DNA of 64,000 nt from Amycolatopsis iheyensis (GCF_024703995.1 NZ_JAMXQV010000002.1:620001-684000), one strand, 5' to 3'; counted from the stretch's first letter, positions 18,253-27,791 are shown. Numbers and translations: made by a program. The notes: generated by a model from the letters alone, not told the origin.

Positions 18253-19818
18253 ATGGACCAGCACCTCGTCGACCGCGCCCGGCAGCACTCCCTCGGCGAC
18301 CTGCTTCGCCGCACCGCGTTGCGGCTGCCCGGCAAGCTCGCCGTCGTCTCCGGGGACCGGCGGCTCACCTTCGCGGAGTTCGAAGCCGCCGCCAACCGGT
18401 GCGCGCACGCCCTCGCCGCCCGTGGCCTGCGCAAGGGCGACCGGCTCGCGCTGCTGAGCCACAACTGCTGGCAGTACGGCGTGCTCGCGTTCGCCACCGC
18501 GAAGCTCGGCGTGCTCCTCGTGCCGGTCAACTTCATGCTCGGCGCCGACGAAGTCGCCTACATCCTCCGGCACGCCGAGGTCAAGGCGTTCATCGCCGAG
18601 GACGCCCTGGAGCCGACCGCGGCCAAGGCCCTGGAGCTCGCGGACCTCAGCGACGTCGTGCGCAGCCGGATCGGCGACGGCGGCGAGTGGGCGGACATCG
18701 GCCCCTGGCTGTCCGAAGGGGACGACACCGCGCCCGACGTCTTCGTCGCCGACGACGACCCGCTGCGGATCATGTACACCTCCGGCACCGAGTCGCGGCC
18801 GAAGGGCGTGCTGCTCTCGAGCCGGTCGCTGATCGCGCAGTACGTCTCGTGCGTGATCGACGGCGGCATGAGCGCCGACGACGTCGAGGTGCACTCGCTG
18901 CCGCTGTACCACTGCGCCCAGCTGGACTGCTTCTTCTCCGTCGACGTCTACCTCGGCGCGACCAGCGTGATCCTGCCCGGCCCGGACCCGGCCGCGCTGC
19001 TCGCCGCCGTCGAGCGCGAGCGCGCGACGAAACTGTTCGCCCCGCCCACGGTGTGGATCTCCTTGCTGCGGCACGAAAACTTCGACCGCACCGACCTGTC
19101 CAGCCTGCGAAAGGGGTACTACGGCGCTTCGGCGATGCCGGTCGAGGTGCTGCGCGAGCTGCGCCGCCGCCTGCCCGAGGTCGACCTGTGGAACTTCTAC
19201 GGCCAGACGGAAATGGCGCCGCTGGCCACGATCCTGCGCCCGCACGAGCAGCTCGCGCGCGCCGGGTCGGCCGGGCGGCCGTCGCTCAACGTCGAGACCC
19301 GGATCGTCGACGACGAAGACAACCCGGTCGCACCCGGGGAGATCGGCGAGATCGTGCACCGCGGCCCGCACGCCACCCTCGGCTACTACCGCGACGAGGA
19401 AAAGACCGCCGACGCCTACCGCGCCGGCTGGTTCCACTCCGGCGACCTCGGCGTGGTCGACGAGGACGGCTACCTGTCCGTCGTGGACCGCAAGAAGGAC
19501 ATGATCAAGACCGGCGGCGAGAACGTCGCGAGCCGCGAAGTCGAAGAGGCGCTGTACCTGCTCGACGGCGTCGCCGAAGTCGCGGTGTTCGGGATCAGCC
19601 ATCCACACTGGATCGAAGCGGTGACCGCCGTCGTCGTCCCGCGTGCGGGCGTGGAACTGCACGCTGCGCAAGTGATCGACCACGCCAAGGCACATCTCGC
19701 CGGTTACAAATGCCCCAAGTACGTGGTGTTCGCGGACCGGCTTCCCAAGAACCCCAGTGGAAAGATCGTCAAACGCGAACTCCGCGAGCGGCACAAAGGA
19801 CTCGCCACCGACGCCTGA
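18253..19818 (+). CDS. AMP-dependent acyl-CoA synthetase (FadD-like)
   Basis: A 521-residue ANL-superfamily ligase that activates a carboxylic acid to the acyl-CoA via an acyl-AMP. Visible motifs are the phosphate-binding loop MYTSGTESRPKG, NFYGQTEM, the adenylate motif WFHSGDLGVVDEDGYL, the hinge DRKKDMIKTGGEN and the catalytic Lys in NPSGKIVKRELR. Length and order are normal. It is monocistronic and divergent from the PLD gene over about 130 bases. Substrate cannot be read from the sequence. Confidence 0.88.
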   Translation: MDQHLVDRARQHSLGDLLRRTALRLPGKLAVVSGDRRLTFAEFEAAANRCAHALAARGLRKGDRLALLSHNCWQYGVLAFATAKLGVLLVPVNFMLGADEVAYILRHAEVKAFIAEDALEPTAAKALELADLSDVVRSRIGDGGEWADIGPWLSEGDDTAPDVFVADDDPLRIMYTSGTESRPKGVLLSSRSLIAQYVSCVIDGGMSADDVEVHSLPLYHCAQLDCFFSVDVYLGATSVILPGPDPAALLAAVERERATKLFAPPTVWISLLRHENFDRTDLSSLRKGYYGASAMPVEVLRELRRRLPEVDLWNFYGQTEMAPLATILRPHEQLARAGSAGRPSLNVETRIVDDEDNPVAPGEIGEIVHRGPHATLGYYRDEEKTADAYRAGWFHSGDLGVVDEDGYLSVVDRKKDMIKTGGENVASREVEEALYLLDGVAEVAVFGISHPHWIEAVTAVVVPRAGVELHAAQVIDHAKAHLAGYKCPKYVVFADRLPKNPSGKIVKRELRERHKGLATDA

Positions 19819-20019
19819 GCCATCGAAAACCGCTTGCGGGACAGGGAAAACCACGGATACCGTCGAGCGGTCGCCGTCGCTTTCCGAGGAACGCGGGACG
19901 TCCGTCCCACCAGGGCCGACCGGCCCGGGCACGAGATGCCCGAAAGCCATGGCGCGCGGCGTCCGTCGGGTCTAGTAATGAGGCCGTTCCTCGTTCCCGA
20001 ACCCCCGAAAGGATCTCCC

Positions 20020-20241
20020 GTGTCCGTTTTCCTCGCTGTCCTGCTCGCCCTCGGCGCCGGGCTCTTCGTCGGCGGCCGCGTCCACAGCGCCCGCGAGGCC
20101 CGCGCCAACTACTCCGCCTACCGGACCCGGACCGCGAAGGGCTTCGGCGAGATGATCCGGACCGCGGTCTCCGCCGTCGTCGCGGTGGCCGGGGCGCTCG
20201 TGCTGCTCTTCATCCTGCTGAACGTGCTCCAGCAGGCCTGA
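20020..20241 (+). CDS. Small two-helix membrane protein
   Basis: A 73-residue protein with one hydrophobic helix at residues 1-18 and another at about 47-68, joined by a basic, soluble loop (SAREARANYSAYRTRTAKG). GTG 20020 is preferred because AAAGGA lies six bases upstream; an in-frame ATG at 19978 has no ribosome site. Function unknown. The 200 bases before it show no gene or clear structure. Confidence 0.6.
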   Translation: MSVFLAVLLALGAGLFVGGRVHSAREARANYSAYRTRTAKGFGEMIRTAVSAVVAVAGALVLLFILLNVLQQA

Positions 20242-20336
20242 ACGCGGAACCCGACTCATGGCGGGTTGTTGCCGCCCCGGCGGCGGCGCACTCTTTCTCG
20301 TGGCCCCGACGGGCGGGGCCGCGAAAGGACTCCCCC

Positions 20337-22421
20337 ATGAGATCGAGGGTGCTTTCTGCTGCGCTCGGGCTGGCCGTGGGCCTGCTGGGCACGGTCGCCG
20401 TCGCCGCGCCGGCCCAGGCCGCGGCGCTCTGCGGCGACCAGGTCGTCGGCAACGGCGGGTTCGAAGCCGGCACCACGCCGTGGACCCAGACCAGTGGCGT
20501 CATCTCCGCCGCCACCGCGGCGGAGCCCGCGCACGGCGGCACGATGGACGCCTGGCTGGACGGCTACGGCAGCACGCACACCGACACGCTGTCCCAGTCC
20601 CTGACGCTCCCCGCCGGCTGCGCTTCGGCGACGCTGTCCTGGTGGTCGCACGTCGACACCAAGGAGACGACCACCACCAGCAAGTACGACACGCTGCTGG
20701 TGCAGGCCGGCTCGGACACCCTCGCGAGCTACTCGAACCTCGACAAGAACACCGGCTACGTCCAGCGCACCGTCGACGTGTCGCGCTACCTCGGCCAGAC
20801 CGTGACGCTCAAGGTCACCGGCAACGAGGACGCCAGCCTGGCCACGAACTTCCTGCTCGACGACTTCTCGCTCACGACCACCGGCTCGTCGAACCCGCAG
20901 TCGCCGGTCGTCACCTCGCCGGGCGCCCAGACCACCGCCGTCGGCCAGGCCGTGTCCCTGCAGGTCCAGGCCAGTGACCCGCAGAACGACGCGCTCACCT
21001 ACACCGCGACCGGCCTGCCCGCCGGGCTGACGATCGGTGCGAGCACGGGCAAGATCACCGGCTCGCCGACCACGGCCGGGACGTCGTCGGTGACGGTCAC
21101 GGCGAAGGATCCGGCCGGCAACAGCGGCAGCGCGACCTTCGGCTGGACCATCACCGCGGCGCCGGCGGACTCGACGCGCACGCCGATCAACCCGGCCTAC
21201 ACGGTGAACCTCACGTCGAACAGCTCCGGCGCCACGTGGACCGGCCACCAGTCCGTGAGCTTCACCAACGGCTCGGCGACCGCGCTGCCCGAGGTCTACC
21301 TCCGGCTGTGGGACAACTACCACGGCAGCTGCCCGACGACGCCGATCACGGTCACCAACGTCACCGGCGGCACGGCGTCGGCGTTGACCGTGAACTGCAC
21401 GGCCATGAAGATCACGCTCCCGGCCCCGCTGGCCCAGGGCCAGTCGGGCACCATCGGGTTCGACCTGAGCATCGTCGTGCCCAGCGGCGCGGACCGGTTC
21501 GGCCACGACGGCGCGTACAACATGATCGGCAACGCGCTGCCGGTGCTCGCGGTCCGCGACGGCGCGGGCTGGCACCTCGACCCGTACACCAACAACGGCG
21601 AGTCGTTCTACACGGTGATCGGCGACTTCGACGTCACCCTGGTCCACCCGACGTCGCTGCTGACCCCGGCCACCGGCACGTCGACCGAGACGACCAGCGG
21701 CAGCACGACGACCACGCACGCGGTGGCTCCGAAGGTGCGTGACTTCGCCTGGGCGGCCGGCCCGTTCGCGAAGATCACCACGACGTCCGGCAAGGGCGTG
21801 CGGGTCAACGTCTATTCGGTCAGCGGGATCTCCACGAGCAGCGCCAACCAGATGCTCTCGCTCGCGGCCGACGCCATCGACGTGCACTCGGGCCGCTTCG
21901 GCGACTACCCGTACGGCGAGGTCGACGTGGTGCTGGACAACAACTTCTGGTTCGGCGGCATGGAGTACCCGGGCTTCGTGATGGACCTCGTGTCGACCAC
22001 GGCGCTCCCCCACGAGCTGGCGCACCAGTGGTTCTACGGGATCGTCGGCGACGACGAGTACAACTCCCCCTGGCTCGACGAGTCCTTCACCGACTACGCC
22101 ACCGACCTCTACCGCGGGATCACCGGCAGCGGCTGCGGCATCACGTGGCAGTCGAGCGCGGAGAAGCTGACCAACTCGATGGCCTACTGGGACGCGCACT
22201 CGTCCCGGTACTCCACGGTCGTCTACAACTACGGCAAGTGCACCCTGCACGACCTGCGGCGCACGATCGGCGACACGGCGATGGCGAACCTGCTGAAGTC
22301 GTACGCGCAGTCGCACTGGTACGGCGTGTCCACGACGGCGGAGTTCAAGGCCGCGGCGCAGGCGGCGGCCGGGTCGACGGACCTGACGTCGTTCTGGGCG
22401 TCACACCGCGTCGAAGGTTAA
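20337..22421 (+). CDS. Secreted M1-family metallopeptidase with N-terminal binding and Ig-like domains
   Basis: A 694-residue exported protein. A Sec signal (to about residue 27, AQAAAL) is followed by a beta-sandwich of the galactose-binding type (VVGNGGFEAGTTPWTQ, about 30-185), a putative Ig-like repeat (about 190-280) and an M1 peptidase domain. The zinc site is complete: HELAH at 559-563 and Glu582 in WLDES, spaced as in M1 enzymes, with GGMEYPG as the GAMEN-like substrate loop. It should be an extracellular aminopeptidase. ATG 20337 has AAAGGA upstream. The M1 C-terminal helical domains are short or missing compared with classical members. Confidence 0.88.
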   Translation: MRSRVLSAALGLAVGLLGTVAVAAPAQAAALCGDQVVGNGGFEAGTTPWTQTSGVISAATAAEPAHGGTMDAWLDGYGSTHTDTLSQSLTLPAGCASATLSWWSHVDTKETTTTSKYDTLLVQAGSDTLASYSNLDKNTGYVQRTVDVSRYLGQTVTLKVTGNEDASLATNFLLDDFSLTTTGSSNPQSPVVTSPGAQTTAVGQAVSLQVQASDPQNDALTYTATGLPAGLTIGASTGKITGSPTTAGTSSVTVTAKDPAGNSGSATFGWTITAAPADSTRTPINPAYTVNLTSNSSGATWTGHQSVSFTNGSATALPEVYLRLWDNYHGSCPTTPITVTNVTGGTASALTVNCTAMKITLPAPLAQGQSGTIGFDLSIVVPSGADRFGHDGAYNMIGNALPVLAVRDGAGWHLDPYTNNGESFYTVIGDFDVTLVHPTSLLTPATGTSTETTSGSTTTTHAVAPKVRDFAWAAGPFAKITTTSGKGVRVNVYSVSGISTSSANQMLSLAADAIDVHSGRFGDYPYGEVDVVLDNNFWFGGMEYPGFVMDLVSTTALPHELAHQWFYGIVGDDEYNSPWLDESFTDYATDLYRGITGSGCGITWQSSAEKLTNSMAYWDAHSSRYSTVVYNYGKCTLHDLRRTIGDTAMANLLKSYAQSHWYGVSTTAEFKAAAQAAAGSTDLTSFWASHRVEG

Positions 22422-22461
22422 TCGGTTGGCTCCCCGTCCACGCGTCCGGCACTGTGGGCGC

Positions 22462-23310
22462 ATGGACGGGGAGCGGCTCTTCTGCGACACGGCGCTGGCG
22501 GCGCGGATCGACCGCGCGGAAGCGCGGCTGACCGCCGAGAGCAGTGACGCCGCCGGCGGGGCCGGATTCGCACGGCCGCTCGCCGGCGGGCTCGCGAGCT
22601 TCGCCGAGGCGGACTCGCCGTTCAACAAGATCATCGGGCTCGGCTTCGACGGCTTGCCCGACCCCGAGGAGCTGGCCGAGGTCGAGCAGGCCTTCGCCGA
22701 GCGGGGCGCGCCGGTGCAGGTCGAGCTGTCCCAGCTGGCCGGCTCGGCGGCGGGCGCGTTCTTCACCGCGCGCGGGTACCGCCTTGAATCGTTCGAGAAC
22801 GTGCTCGGCCGCCGCCTCGCCGGCCAGGACCATCCGGCGGACGTCCGGCTCATCGGCGACGCCGAGCTGGAACCGTGGCTGGCCATGGTCGCCGACGCCA
22901 CCGCGGTCGCCGACACCGAGGGCCTGCCCGCGCACGAGGACTTCCCACGCGAAACCCTGATCCGCGCGCTGCGGGGCATGGCCGGCGTCCGGCGGTACGT
23001 CGCCGTGCGCGAAGGCGAGTTCGCCGGAGGTGCGAGCTTCCGCGTCACCGACGGGATCGCGCAGTTCACCGGCGCGGCGACCGTGCCGCGGTTCCGCCGC
23101 CAGGGGGTGCAGACGGCCCTGCTGCGGGCGCGGCTGGCGGCGGCCGCCCAGGCCGGGTGCGACGTCGCCGTCGTCACGACGCAGCCGGGTTCGAAGTCGC
23201 AGCAGAACGTGCAGCGCCAGGGGTTCGACCTGCTCTACGCGCGGGCGATCCTGGTGAAGGGCGTCTCCTCGACGAGCTCTTCGGGCGCCGACAGCCGCCA
23301 GGCCTCGTAG
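22462..23310 (+). CDS. GNAT-family N-acetyltransferase
   Basis: A 282-residue protein with a C-terminal GNAT domain: the acetyl-CoA pyrophosphate loop is VPRFRRQGVQTALLRARL, followed by VVTTQPGSKSQQNVQRQGF. The N-terminal half is a diverged GNAT-like fold (ADSPFNKIIGLGFDG), so the protein may be a pseudo-duplicated acetyltransferase. Substrate unknown. ATG 22462 lacks a strong ribosome site. Its 3' end overlaps the convergent MmcQ/YjbR gene by 76 bases. Confidence 0.78.
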   Translation: MDGERLFCDTALAARIDRAEARLTAESSDAAGGAGFARPLAGGLASFAEADSPFNKIIGLGFDGLPDPEELAEVEQAFAERGAPVQVELSQLAGSAAGAFFTARGYRLESFENVLGRRLAGQDHPADVRLIGDAELEPWLAMVADATAVADTEGLPAHEDFPRETLIRALRGMAGVRRYVAVREGEFAGGASFRVTDGIAQFTGAATVPRFRRQGVQTALLRARLAAAAQAGCDVAVVTTQPGSKSQQNVQRQGFDLLYARAILVKGVSSTSSSGADSRQAS

Positions 23311-23591
23311 ACCAGCTCGCTCAGCTCGTCGGCGTCGATCTCGTCGAGGTACACCACGACCCAGCCGAAGCCGCCGGCCGTGAACTGGATCTCGAAGACG
23401 TCCGGGCGTTCGGCGACCAGCGCCAGCTGCTCGGAGATCGTCTGCTTCAACCCGACCGTGCGCGTGCGCGGCCAGAAGTAGCCGAAGCGCTTGCCACGCA
23501 CGCTGAACGACGAATAGTCGCGGCCTTCCGCCCGCTGGACCTCCGCCAGCGTCTTCAGCACCTGCTCGAACGCCTGCACCCGCACCGCCAC
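23235..23591 (-). CDS. MmcQ/YjbR family protein
   Basis: A protein of about 118 residues from the MmcQ/YjbR (DUF419) family, a small DNA-binding-like fold of unknown role. Typical features are RGKRFGYFWPRTRTVGLKQ and the C-terminal LVYEAWRLSAPEEL. GTG 23591 is my choice; ATG 23621 would overlap the start of the divergent kinase gene and add no conserved sequence. It overlaps the acetyltransferase tail-to-tail by 76 bases. Confidence 0.68.
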   Translation of the reverse strand: MAVRVQAFEQVLKTLAEVQRAEGRDYSSFSVRGKRFGYFWPRTRTVGLKQTISEQLALVAERPDVFEIQFTAGGFGWVVVYLDEIDADELSELVYEAWRLSAPEELVEETPFTRIARA

Positions 23592-23619
23592 ACCGTAGCG
23601 CGCCGGTACCGTGCGGGAC

Positions 23620-24363
23620 ATGAGCGACCTGCCGGACGTCTTCGTCAAGCGCGGACACGCCCCCGGCGCGACCGCCGCGGAAGCCGCCGGCCTGCGCTGG
23701 CTCGCCTCGGCGGACGCGGTCGCCGTGCCGACGGTGCACCACCAGGACGAGGAGTCGCTGGTCATCGACCGCGTCCCGGCCGGCCGTCCGTCGGTGGCCG
23801 CGGCGGAACGCTTCGGGCGCGGGCTCGCGCGGCTGCACGCGGCCGGCGCCCCGGCGTTCGGGGCCGCTCCCCCGGACGGGCCCGAAGAGGCGTGGATCGG
23901 CCTGGCTCCGATGAAGAACGTCCCGGCCGAGGACTGGGCGTCGTGGTACGCGTCGGACCGCGTGCTGCCCTACGTCCGGCGGGCGGTCGACGCGGGGACG
24001 TTCGACGCGTCGGAGGCGGCGGTGTTCGAGCGCGCCTGCGACCGGCTCCCCGCGCTGGAGGAGCCCCCGGCCCGCCTGCACGGCGACCTCTGGACCGGCA
24101 ACGTGCTGTGGGACGGCGAGCAGGTGTGGCTGATCGACCCGGCCGCGCACGGCGGGCACCGCGAGACGGACCTGGCGATGCTGCGCCTGTTCGGCTGCCC
24201 CCACCTGGACCGGATCGTGGCGGCCTACGACGAGACGGCGCCACTGGCCGCCGGGTGGACCGAGCGGATCGGGCTGCACCAGCTGTTCCCGCTGCTCGTG
24301 CACACCGTCCTGTTCGGACAGTCCTACGCCGGGCAGGCGCTCGCGGCGGCGCGCTCGTTCTAG
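23620..24363 (+). CDS. Fructosamine kinase-family phosphotransferase
   Basis: A 247-residue kinase-like protein of the fructosamine/ketosamine-3-kinase family. The catalytic loop LHGDLWTGNVLW and the metal loop LIDPAAHGGHRETDLAM are intact. Such enzymes phosphorylate protein- or amino-acid-bound ketosamines to promote deglycation. I start at ATG 23620 rather than at a codon nine bases upstream. It converges with the methyltransferase with a four-base overlap of the stop codons. Confidence 0.82.
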   Translation: MSDLPDVFVKRGHAPGATAAEAAGLRWLASADAVAVPTVHHQDEESLVIDRVPAGRPSVAAAERFGRGLARLHAAGAPAFGAAPPDGPEEAWIGLAPMKNVPAEDWASWYASDRVLPYVRRAVDAGTFDASEAAVFERACDRLPALEEPPARLHGDLWTGNVLWDGEQVWLIDPAAHGGHRETDLAMLRLFGCPHLDRIVAAYDETAPLAAGWTERIGLHQLFPLLVHTVLFGQSYAGQALAAARSF

Positions 24364-25127
24364 CCCGCTGTCTGCACCTTGCTCGCCACCACCGTGTAGT
24401 TCTCGGCCTCGGGGTCGAACGTGCTCGTTTCTACCCGAAGCCCGACCCGGCGCAGCTCGGCTTCGAGTTCGTCGTACCGGTAGGGCCAGCACGACAGCAG
24501 TTCCGAGCGGACGAGAACCGACCCGGCCGCCTCGACTTCCGCGATGGCGATCTCGATGTGGTGCTCTTCCTCCCACCGCGGGGCGATCTCCCAGCGGTAG
24601 ACCACGACGGCGTCACGACCGTTCCGGCGGACGATCCGGTCACCGATGTCCAGCCGGGAACCTCTGGCCCGCACGAGTTCCCACGTGCGGGAAGTGAGCA
24701 CCAAGTGCCCGCCGCGACGCAGAAGCCGTGACATCGACTCCAGCGCGGCAACCCTGCCTCTCGCGCCGACGGCGTGGTGCAGCGAGTTGCCGACGCAGAA
24801 CACCGCGTCGAAGGTGAAGTCATCGAAGTGGCCGGGCAGCTCCTCCCAGTCCGCCCGCACGGTCCGGACGGATGCCCCGAACTCCCCGGACAACTCCGCG
24901 GTCCGCCGGACCATCGCTTCGCTGGCGTCGGTCGCGACCACCCGCAGGCCGAGACCGGCGAGGCCGACCGCCAGCTGCCCGGTCCCGCACGAACAATCGA
25001 GGACGTGCGCCTCGGCCGGCAGGAGATCGAGGACGTCGGCGAACGACGCGGCGAAGTCGGCCGGAGCCAGCTTCACATCCGAAATGAGCCACTCGTACAC
25101 CTCGGCAAGCGCGTCATAACCCGTCAC
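24360..25127 (-). CDS. Class I SAM-dependent methyltransferase
   Basis: A 255-residue methyltransferase with motif I VLDCSCGTGQLAVGLAG (about residues 42-58), an acidic residue after the second strand (VVATDAS) and DAVFCVGNSLHHA as motif IV. The shape fits small-molecule O- or N-methyltransferases (Methyltransf_25/11). Neighbours give no substrate clue. Confidence 0.85.
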   Translation of the reverse strand: MTGYDALAEVYEWLISDVKLAPADFAASFADVLDLLPAEAHVLDCSCGTGQLAVGLAGLGLRVVATDASEAMVRRTAELSGEFGASVRTVRADWEELPGHFDDFTFDAVFCVGNSLHHAVGARGRVAALESMSRLLRRGGHLVLTSRTWELVRARGSRLDIGDRIVRRNGRDAVVVYRWEIAPRWEEEHHIEIAIAEVEAAGSVLVRSELLSCWPYRYDELEAELRRVGLRVETSTFDPEAENYTVVASKVQTAG

Positions 25128-25139
25128 GGCTACTGGACG

Positions 25140-25796
25140 CTAGCAGCGCTGCAGCATGCTCTCCAGCGAGTTCTTCTCCGGCACCGTGATCGTCAGGCCG
25201 TAGTTGGCCTTGACCACGATCCAGTCCGTGGCGTAGGTGCACCAGTACGAGACGAGCGGCGGTTTCCACTGGTCGGGCGCCTTGTCGCTCTTCTGCTCGT
25301 TGAGGTTGTCGGTGACGGCGTGCAGCTGCGGCCGGACGAGGTCGTTGGCGAACTGCTCGCGCCGCTCCTGGGTCCAGGACTTCGCGCCGCTGACCCAGGC
25401 CTGCCCGAGCGGCACCATGTGGTCGATGTCCACATCGGACGCTTTGCGCCAGGTTTCGCCGTCGTAGGGGCTGACCCAGGTGCCGGACTCCGCGGCGCAG
25501 CCCGAGCCGGTCTTGACGTCCTTGCCGTCGCGCTTGAGGACCTCTTCGCGGACGTCGCAGGCGCCGTCGACCTTGTCCCAGTGCGGGAACTTCTCGCGGG
25601 AGTAGCCGTCCATGGTGCCGCGGACGGCGACCTTCAGGGCCGCGAGCTGGGTGCGCGCCTCGGCGGGCGCGACGGCCGGGGCGGCGGCGGTCCCCGCCGG
25701 CCGGCTTCCGGACGCCATCCCGTCCGGCACCTTGCACCCGGCGAGGGCGGTGCCGGACAGGACGGCCAGCAGGACCACGGACAAGGTGCGCGGCAT
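25140..25796 (-). CDS. Secreted HNH-family nuclease lipoprotein (DUF1524/GmrSD C-terminal type)
   Basis: A 218-residue exported protein with a lipobox-like LSGTALAGC (Cys20), an Ala/Pro linker and an HNH domain: DIDHMVPLGQAW holds the conserved Asp-His, and FANDL with LHAVTDNLNEQKSDKAP completes the metal-finger nuclease pattern. Four or more Cys residues suggest disulfides outside the cell. Streptomyces-type relatives are secreted nucleases. Downstream sequence to 25878 is a short spacer. Confidence 0.84.
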   Translation of the reverse strand: MPRTLSVVLLAVLSGTALAGCKVPDGMASGSRPAGTAAAPAVAPAEARTQLAALKVAVRGTMDGYSREKFPHWDKVDGACDVREEVLKRDGKDVKTGSGCAAESGTWVSPYDGETWRKASDVDIDHMVPLGQAWVSGAKSWTQERREQFANDLVRPQLHAVTDNLNEQKSDKAPDQWKPPLVSYWCTYATDWIVVKANYGLTITVPEKNSLESMLQRC

Positions 25797-25878
25797 CGTG
25801 AACCCCTTTCACATCTCCCGGGAAGTGCCCAGGCGACGGCGCGGGGAAACGGTGCAGATGGCGTAGTCGACGCGAAAC

Positions 25879-26811
25879 TCACGAGCCGTGGAAGACCTGT
25901 GCCACGAAAACGGCGGCGATCACCCCGACGGTGACGAGCAGAGTGAGGACGACGAGCAGCCCCCACGGCACCTGCCGGATCGGCCGCTGCCGCGGAAAGA
26001 CGGCGGTCCCGGGCCGGACGACCGGCGGCCCGGGCTCCTCGTCGACCGGCTCCGGCGCCGGTTCGGGCGGCACGGTGACCACGGCGGGCAGCTCCGGCAC
26101 GGCGGCCGGCCGGTGCAGCCGGGCGGGAAAGCCATCGGCGAGCAGAGCGGCCCGGGGCGGCGCGAGGTGGGCGAGAGAGAGGGCGTAGCAGGCATCGAGG
26201 ACGTCGTCGGCGGACCAGACGGTCCGCCAGCGGTTGTGCTGGCCGATGATCCGCCGGAGCCCACGCGGGTCGGCCAGGACGACGGGGATCGCCTCGGTTT
26301 CGCTGCCGCTCGAGCGCGGCTGAGGGATGGCGAGCGGTTCGCCGCCCTCCGAGCGCAGCCCGGGCACCTCACCACTACCCGAGACTGGCCCGCCGCTCTC
26401 CGCCCCTGGCCCGGACACCTCACCATCACCCGAGCCAGCGCCTCCGCCGTCCACCCCCGGCTCCCCCGGCTCCCGCGCCGGCGCGATCAACGCCACCAGC
26501 CCGGTCACGTACCGGCCCCCGTCGTGCCCGGCCAGCGCTCCCTTGGCCGCCGCCACTCCGGCGCCCGCCCGCTCCCCCGGCCGCACGCCGGCCCCCAGCT
26601 CGTGCGCCGCGATCACCACCACGCCGAAGCGCGTGAACACCAGCGCGTCCACGAACCTGGGGCCGTGGCGGCTCGGGACCGTGATGCCCGCCAAGGCCAG
26701 CCCCGTCAGATGGTCCGGTCCCGGTCCCCACGAACGCAGCAACCGCACCAGGTGCGCCGCCGCCGGGGGCAGGGCGCGCTCCGCACCGGTGCGCTGGAGG
26801 GCCACGAGCAA
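25879..26811 (-). CDS. Membrane-anchored protein of unknown function
   Basis: A 310-residue protein with a soluble N-terminal region, a Gly/Ser/Glu/Pro-rich low-complexity stretch (about residues 115-175), a second folded part and one C-terminal membrane helix (about 282-304), so the bulk is probably cytoplasmic. The segment FVDALVFTRFGVVVIAAHELG resembles the core strand of nuclease-related NERD-like domains, but catalytic residues are not convincing. The start is uncertain: TTG 26811 has GGGAGGAG at suitable distance, GTG 26805 is the alternative. Confidence 0.6.
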   Translation of the reverse strand: MLVALQRTGAERALPPAAAHLVRLLRSWGPGPDHLTGLALAGITVPSRHGPRFVDALVFTRFGVVVIAAHELGAGVRPGERAGAGVAAAKGALAGHDGGRYVTGLVALIAPAREPGEPGVDGGGAGSGDGEVSGPGAESGGPVSGSGEVPGLRSEGGEPLAIPQPRSSGSETEAIPVVLADPRGLRRIIGQHNRWRTVWSADDVLDACYALSLAHLAPPRAALLADGFPARLHRPAAVPELPAVVTVPPEPAPEPVDEEPGPPVVRPGTAVFPRQRPIRQVPWGLLVVLTLLVTVGVIAAVFVAQVFHGS

Positions 26812-26960
26812 CGCCGGTCACTCCTCCCGAGAAAAACGCCCCCTCGACGGTAAGAGCAGGACCGCCCGCCGCCCCAGCAGCCGAACGAGTGGTCGAACGC
26901 CACGGTGTGTAGCCGGGGGCATCCTGGACGCACACCGCCGCACCCGAGGGAGACGCATCG

Positions 26961-27791
26961 ATGGCCCCACCCGAACCCGCCTACCAGGGCGTCGCGCTCG
27001 ACGTCGACCGGCCGTTCTACCGGCGGCTCGCCGAAGACCCCGACCGCCGGCCGGTCGAATCCTTCGAGGTTCCGATCCGCTCCGGCCGCGCCTGGCGGGT
27101 GCCGAAAGGCCACCTCTGCCGGCTGCGCACCGTCGACGGCCCGCAGGTCGGCGACCTCAACCTCTGGCACGCCCACGACCCGCGCGAACGCTTCTGGGCC
27201 GCACGCACCCGCCAGCTCCAACGCGCCCACGTGAGCACCTTCGACCGGCTCTGGTCGACGCTGCCGTTCCTGCGCCCGCTCGCCACGATCACCGCCGACA
27301 CCCTCGAAGACCACGGCGCCGACGGCGACGGCGGCCGCGTCCACGACCTGCTCGGCACCCGCTGCGACCCCTACGTGAACCGGCTCCTCACCGGCGAGGA
27401 CTTCGACTTCCACTGCCACTCGAACCTGGTCCGGGCGGTCGCGCCGTTCGGGCTCACCGAGTTCGACGTGCACGACGTCCTCAACGTCTTCCAGTGCACC
27501 GGCCTCACCCCCGACGACCGCTACTTCATGAAGGCCTGCCCCGCCCGGCCCGGCGACCACTTCGAGTTCTTCGCCGAAGTCGACCTGCTCTGCGCGCTCT
27601 CGACGTGCCCGGGCGGCGACCTCTCGATCCCGCTGTGGGGCCCGGACGCCCGCGACCCCATCGACGTCTGTCACCCGATCGGCGTCGAGGTGTTCCGGCC
27701 GCGCGACGACCTGCTCGACGGCTGGTGCGAGCCGGAGCGAGCTGCCTACCGCGGCCTCCACGGCGTCCGGCTGCCGCGGTGGGCCGAGTGA
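26961..27791 (+). CDS. DUF1989 / urea carboxylase-associated family protein
   Basis: A 276-residue protein of the DUF1989 family. Features are GHLCRLRTVDGPQVGDLNLW, FDFHCHSNLVRAV, DVLNVFQCTGL and CPARPGDHFEFFAEVDLLCALSTCPGGD, with conserved Cys and His residues that probably bind a metal. Family members sit with urea carboxylase or amino-acid catabolism genes, but none is adjacent here. ATG 26961 has GAGGGAG upstream. Confidence 0.8.
   Translation: MAPPEPAYQGVALDVDRPFYRRLAEDPDRRPVESFEVPIRSGRAWRVPKGHLCRLRTVDGPQVGDLNLWHAHDPRERFWAARTRQLQRAHVSTFDRLWSTLPFLRPLATITADTLEDHGADGDGGRVHDLLGTRCDPYVNRLLTGEDFDFHCHSNLVRAVAPFGLTEFDVHDVLNVFQCTGLTPDDRYFMKACPARPGDHFEFFAEVDLLCALSTCPGGDLSIPLWGPDARDPIDVCHPIGVEVFRPRDDLLDGWCEPERAAYRGLHGVRLPRWAE

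Noticed and set aside
26903-26937. CGGTGTG and CACACCG inverted arms upstream of the DUF1989 gene
   Set aside because: Seven-base arms with a 21-base spacer are expected by chance in GC-rich intergenic sequence and match no known site type.
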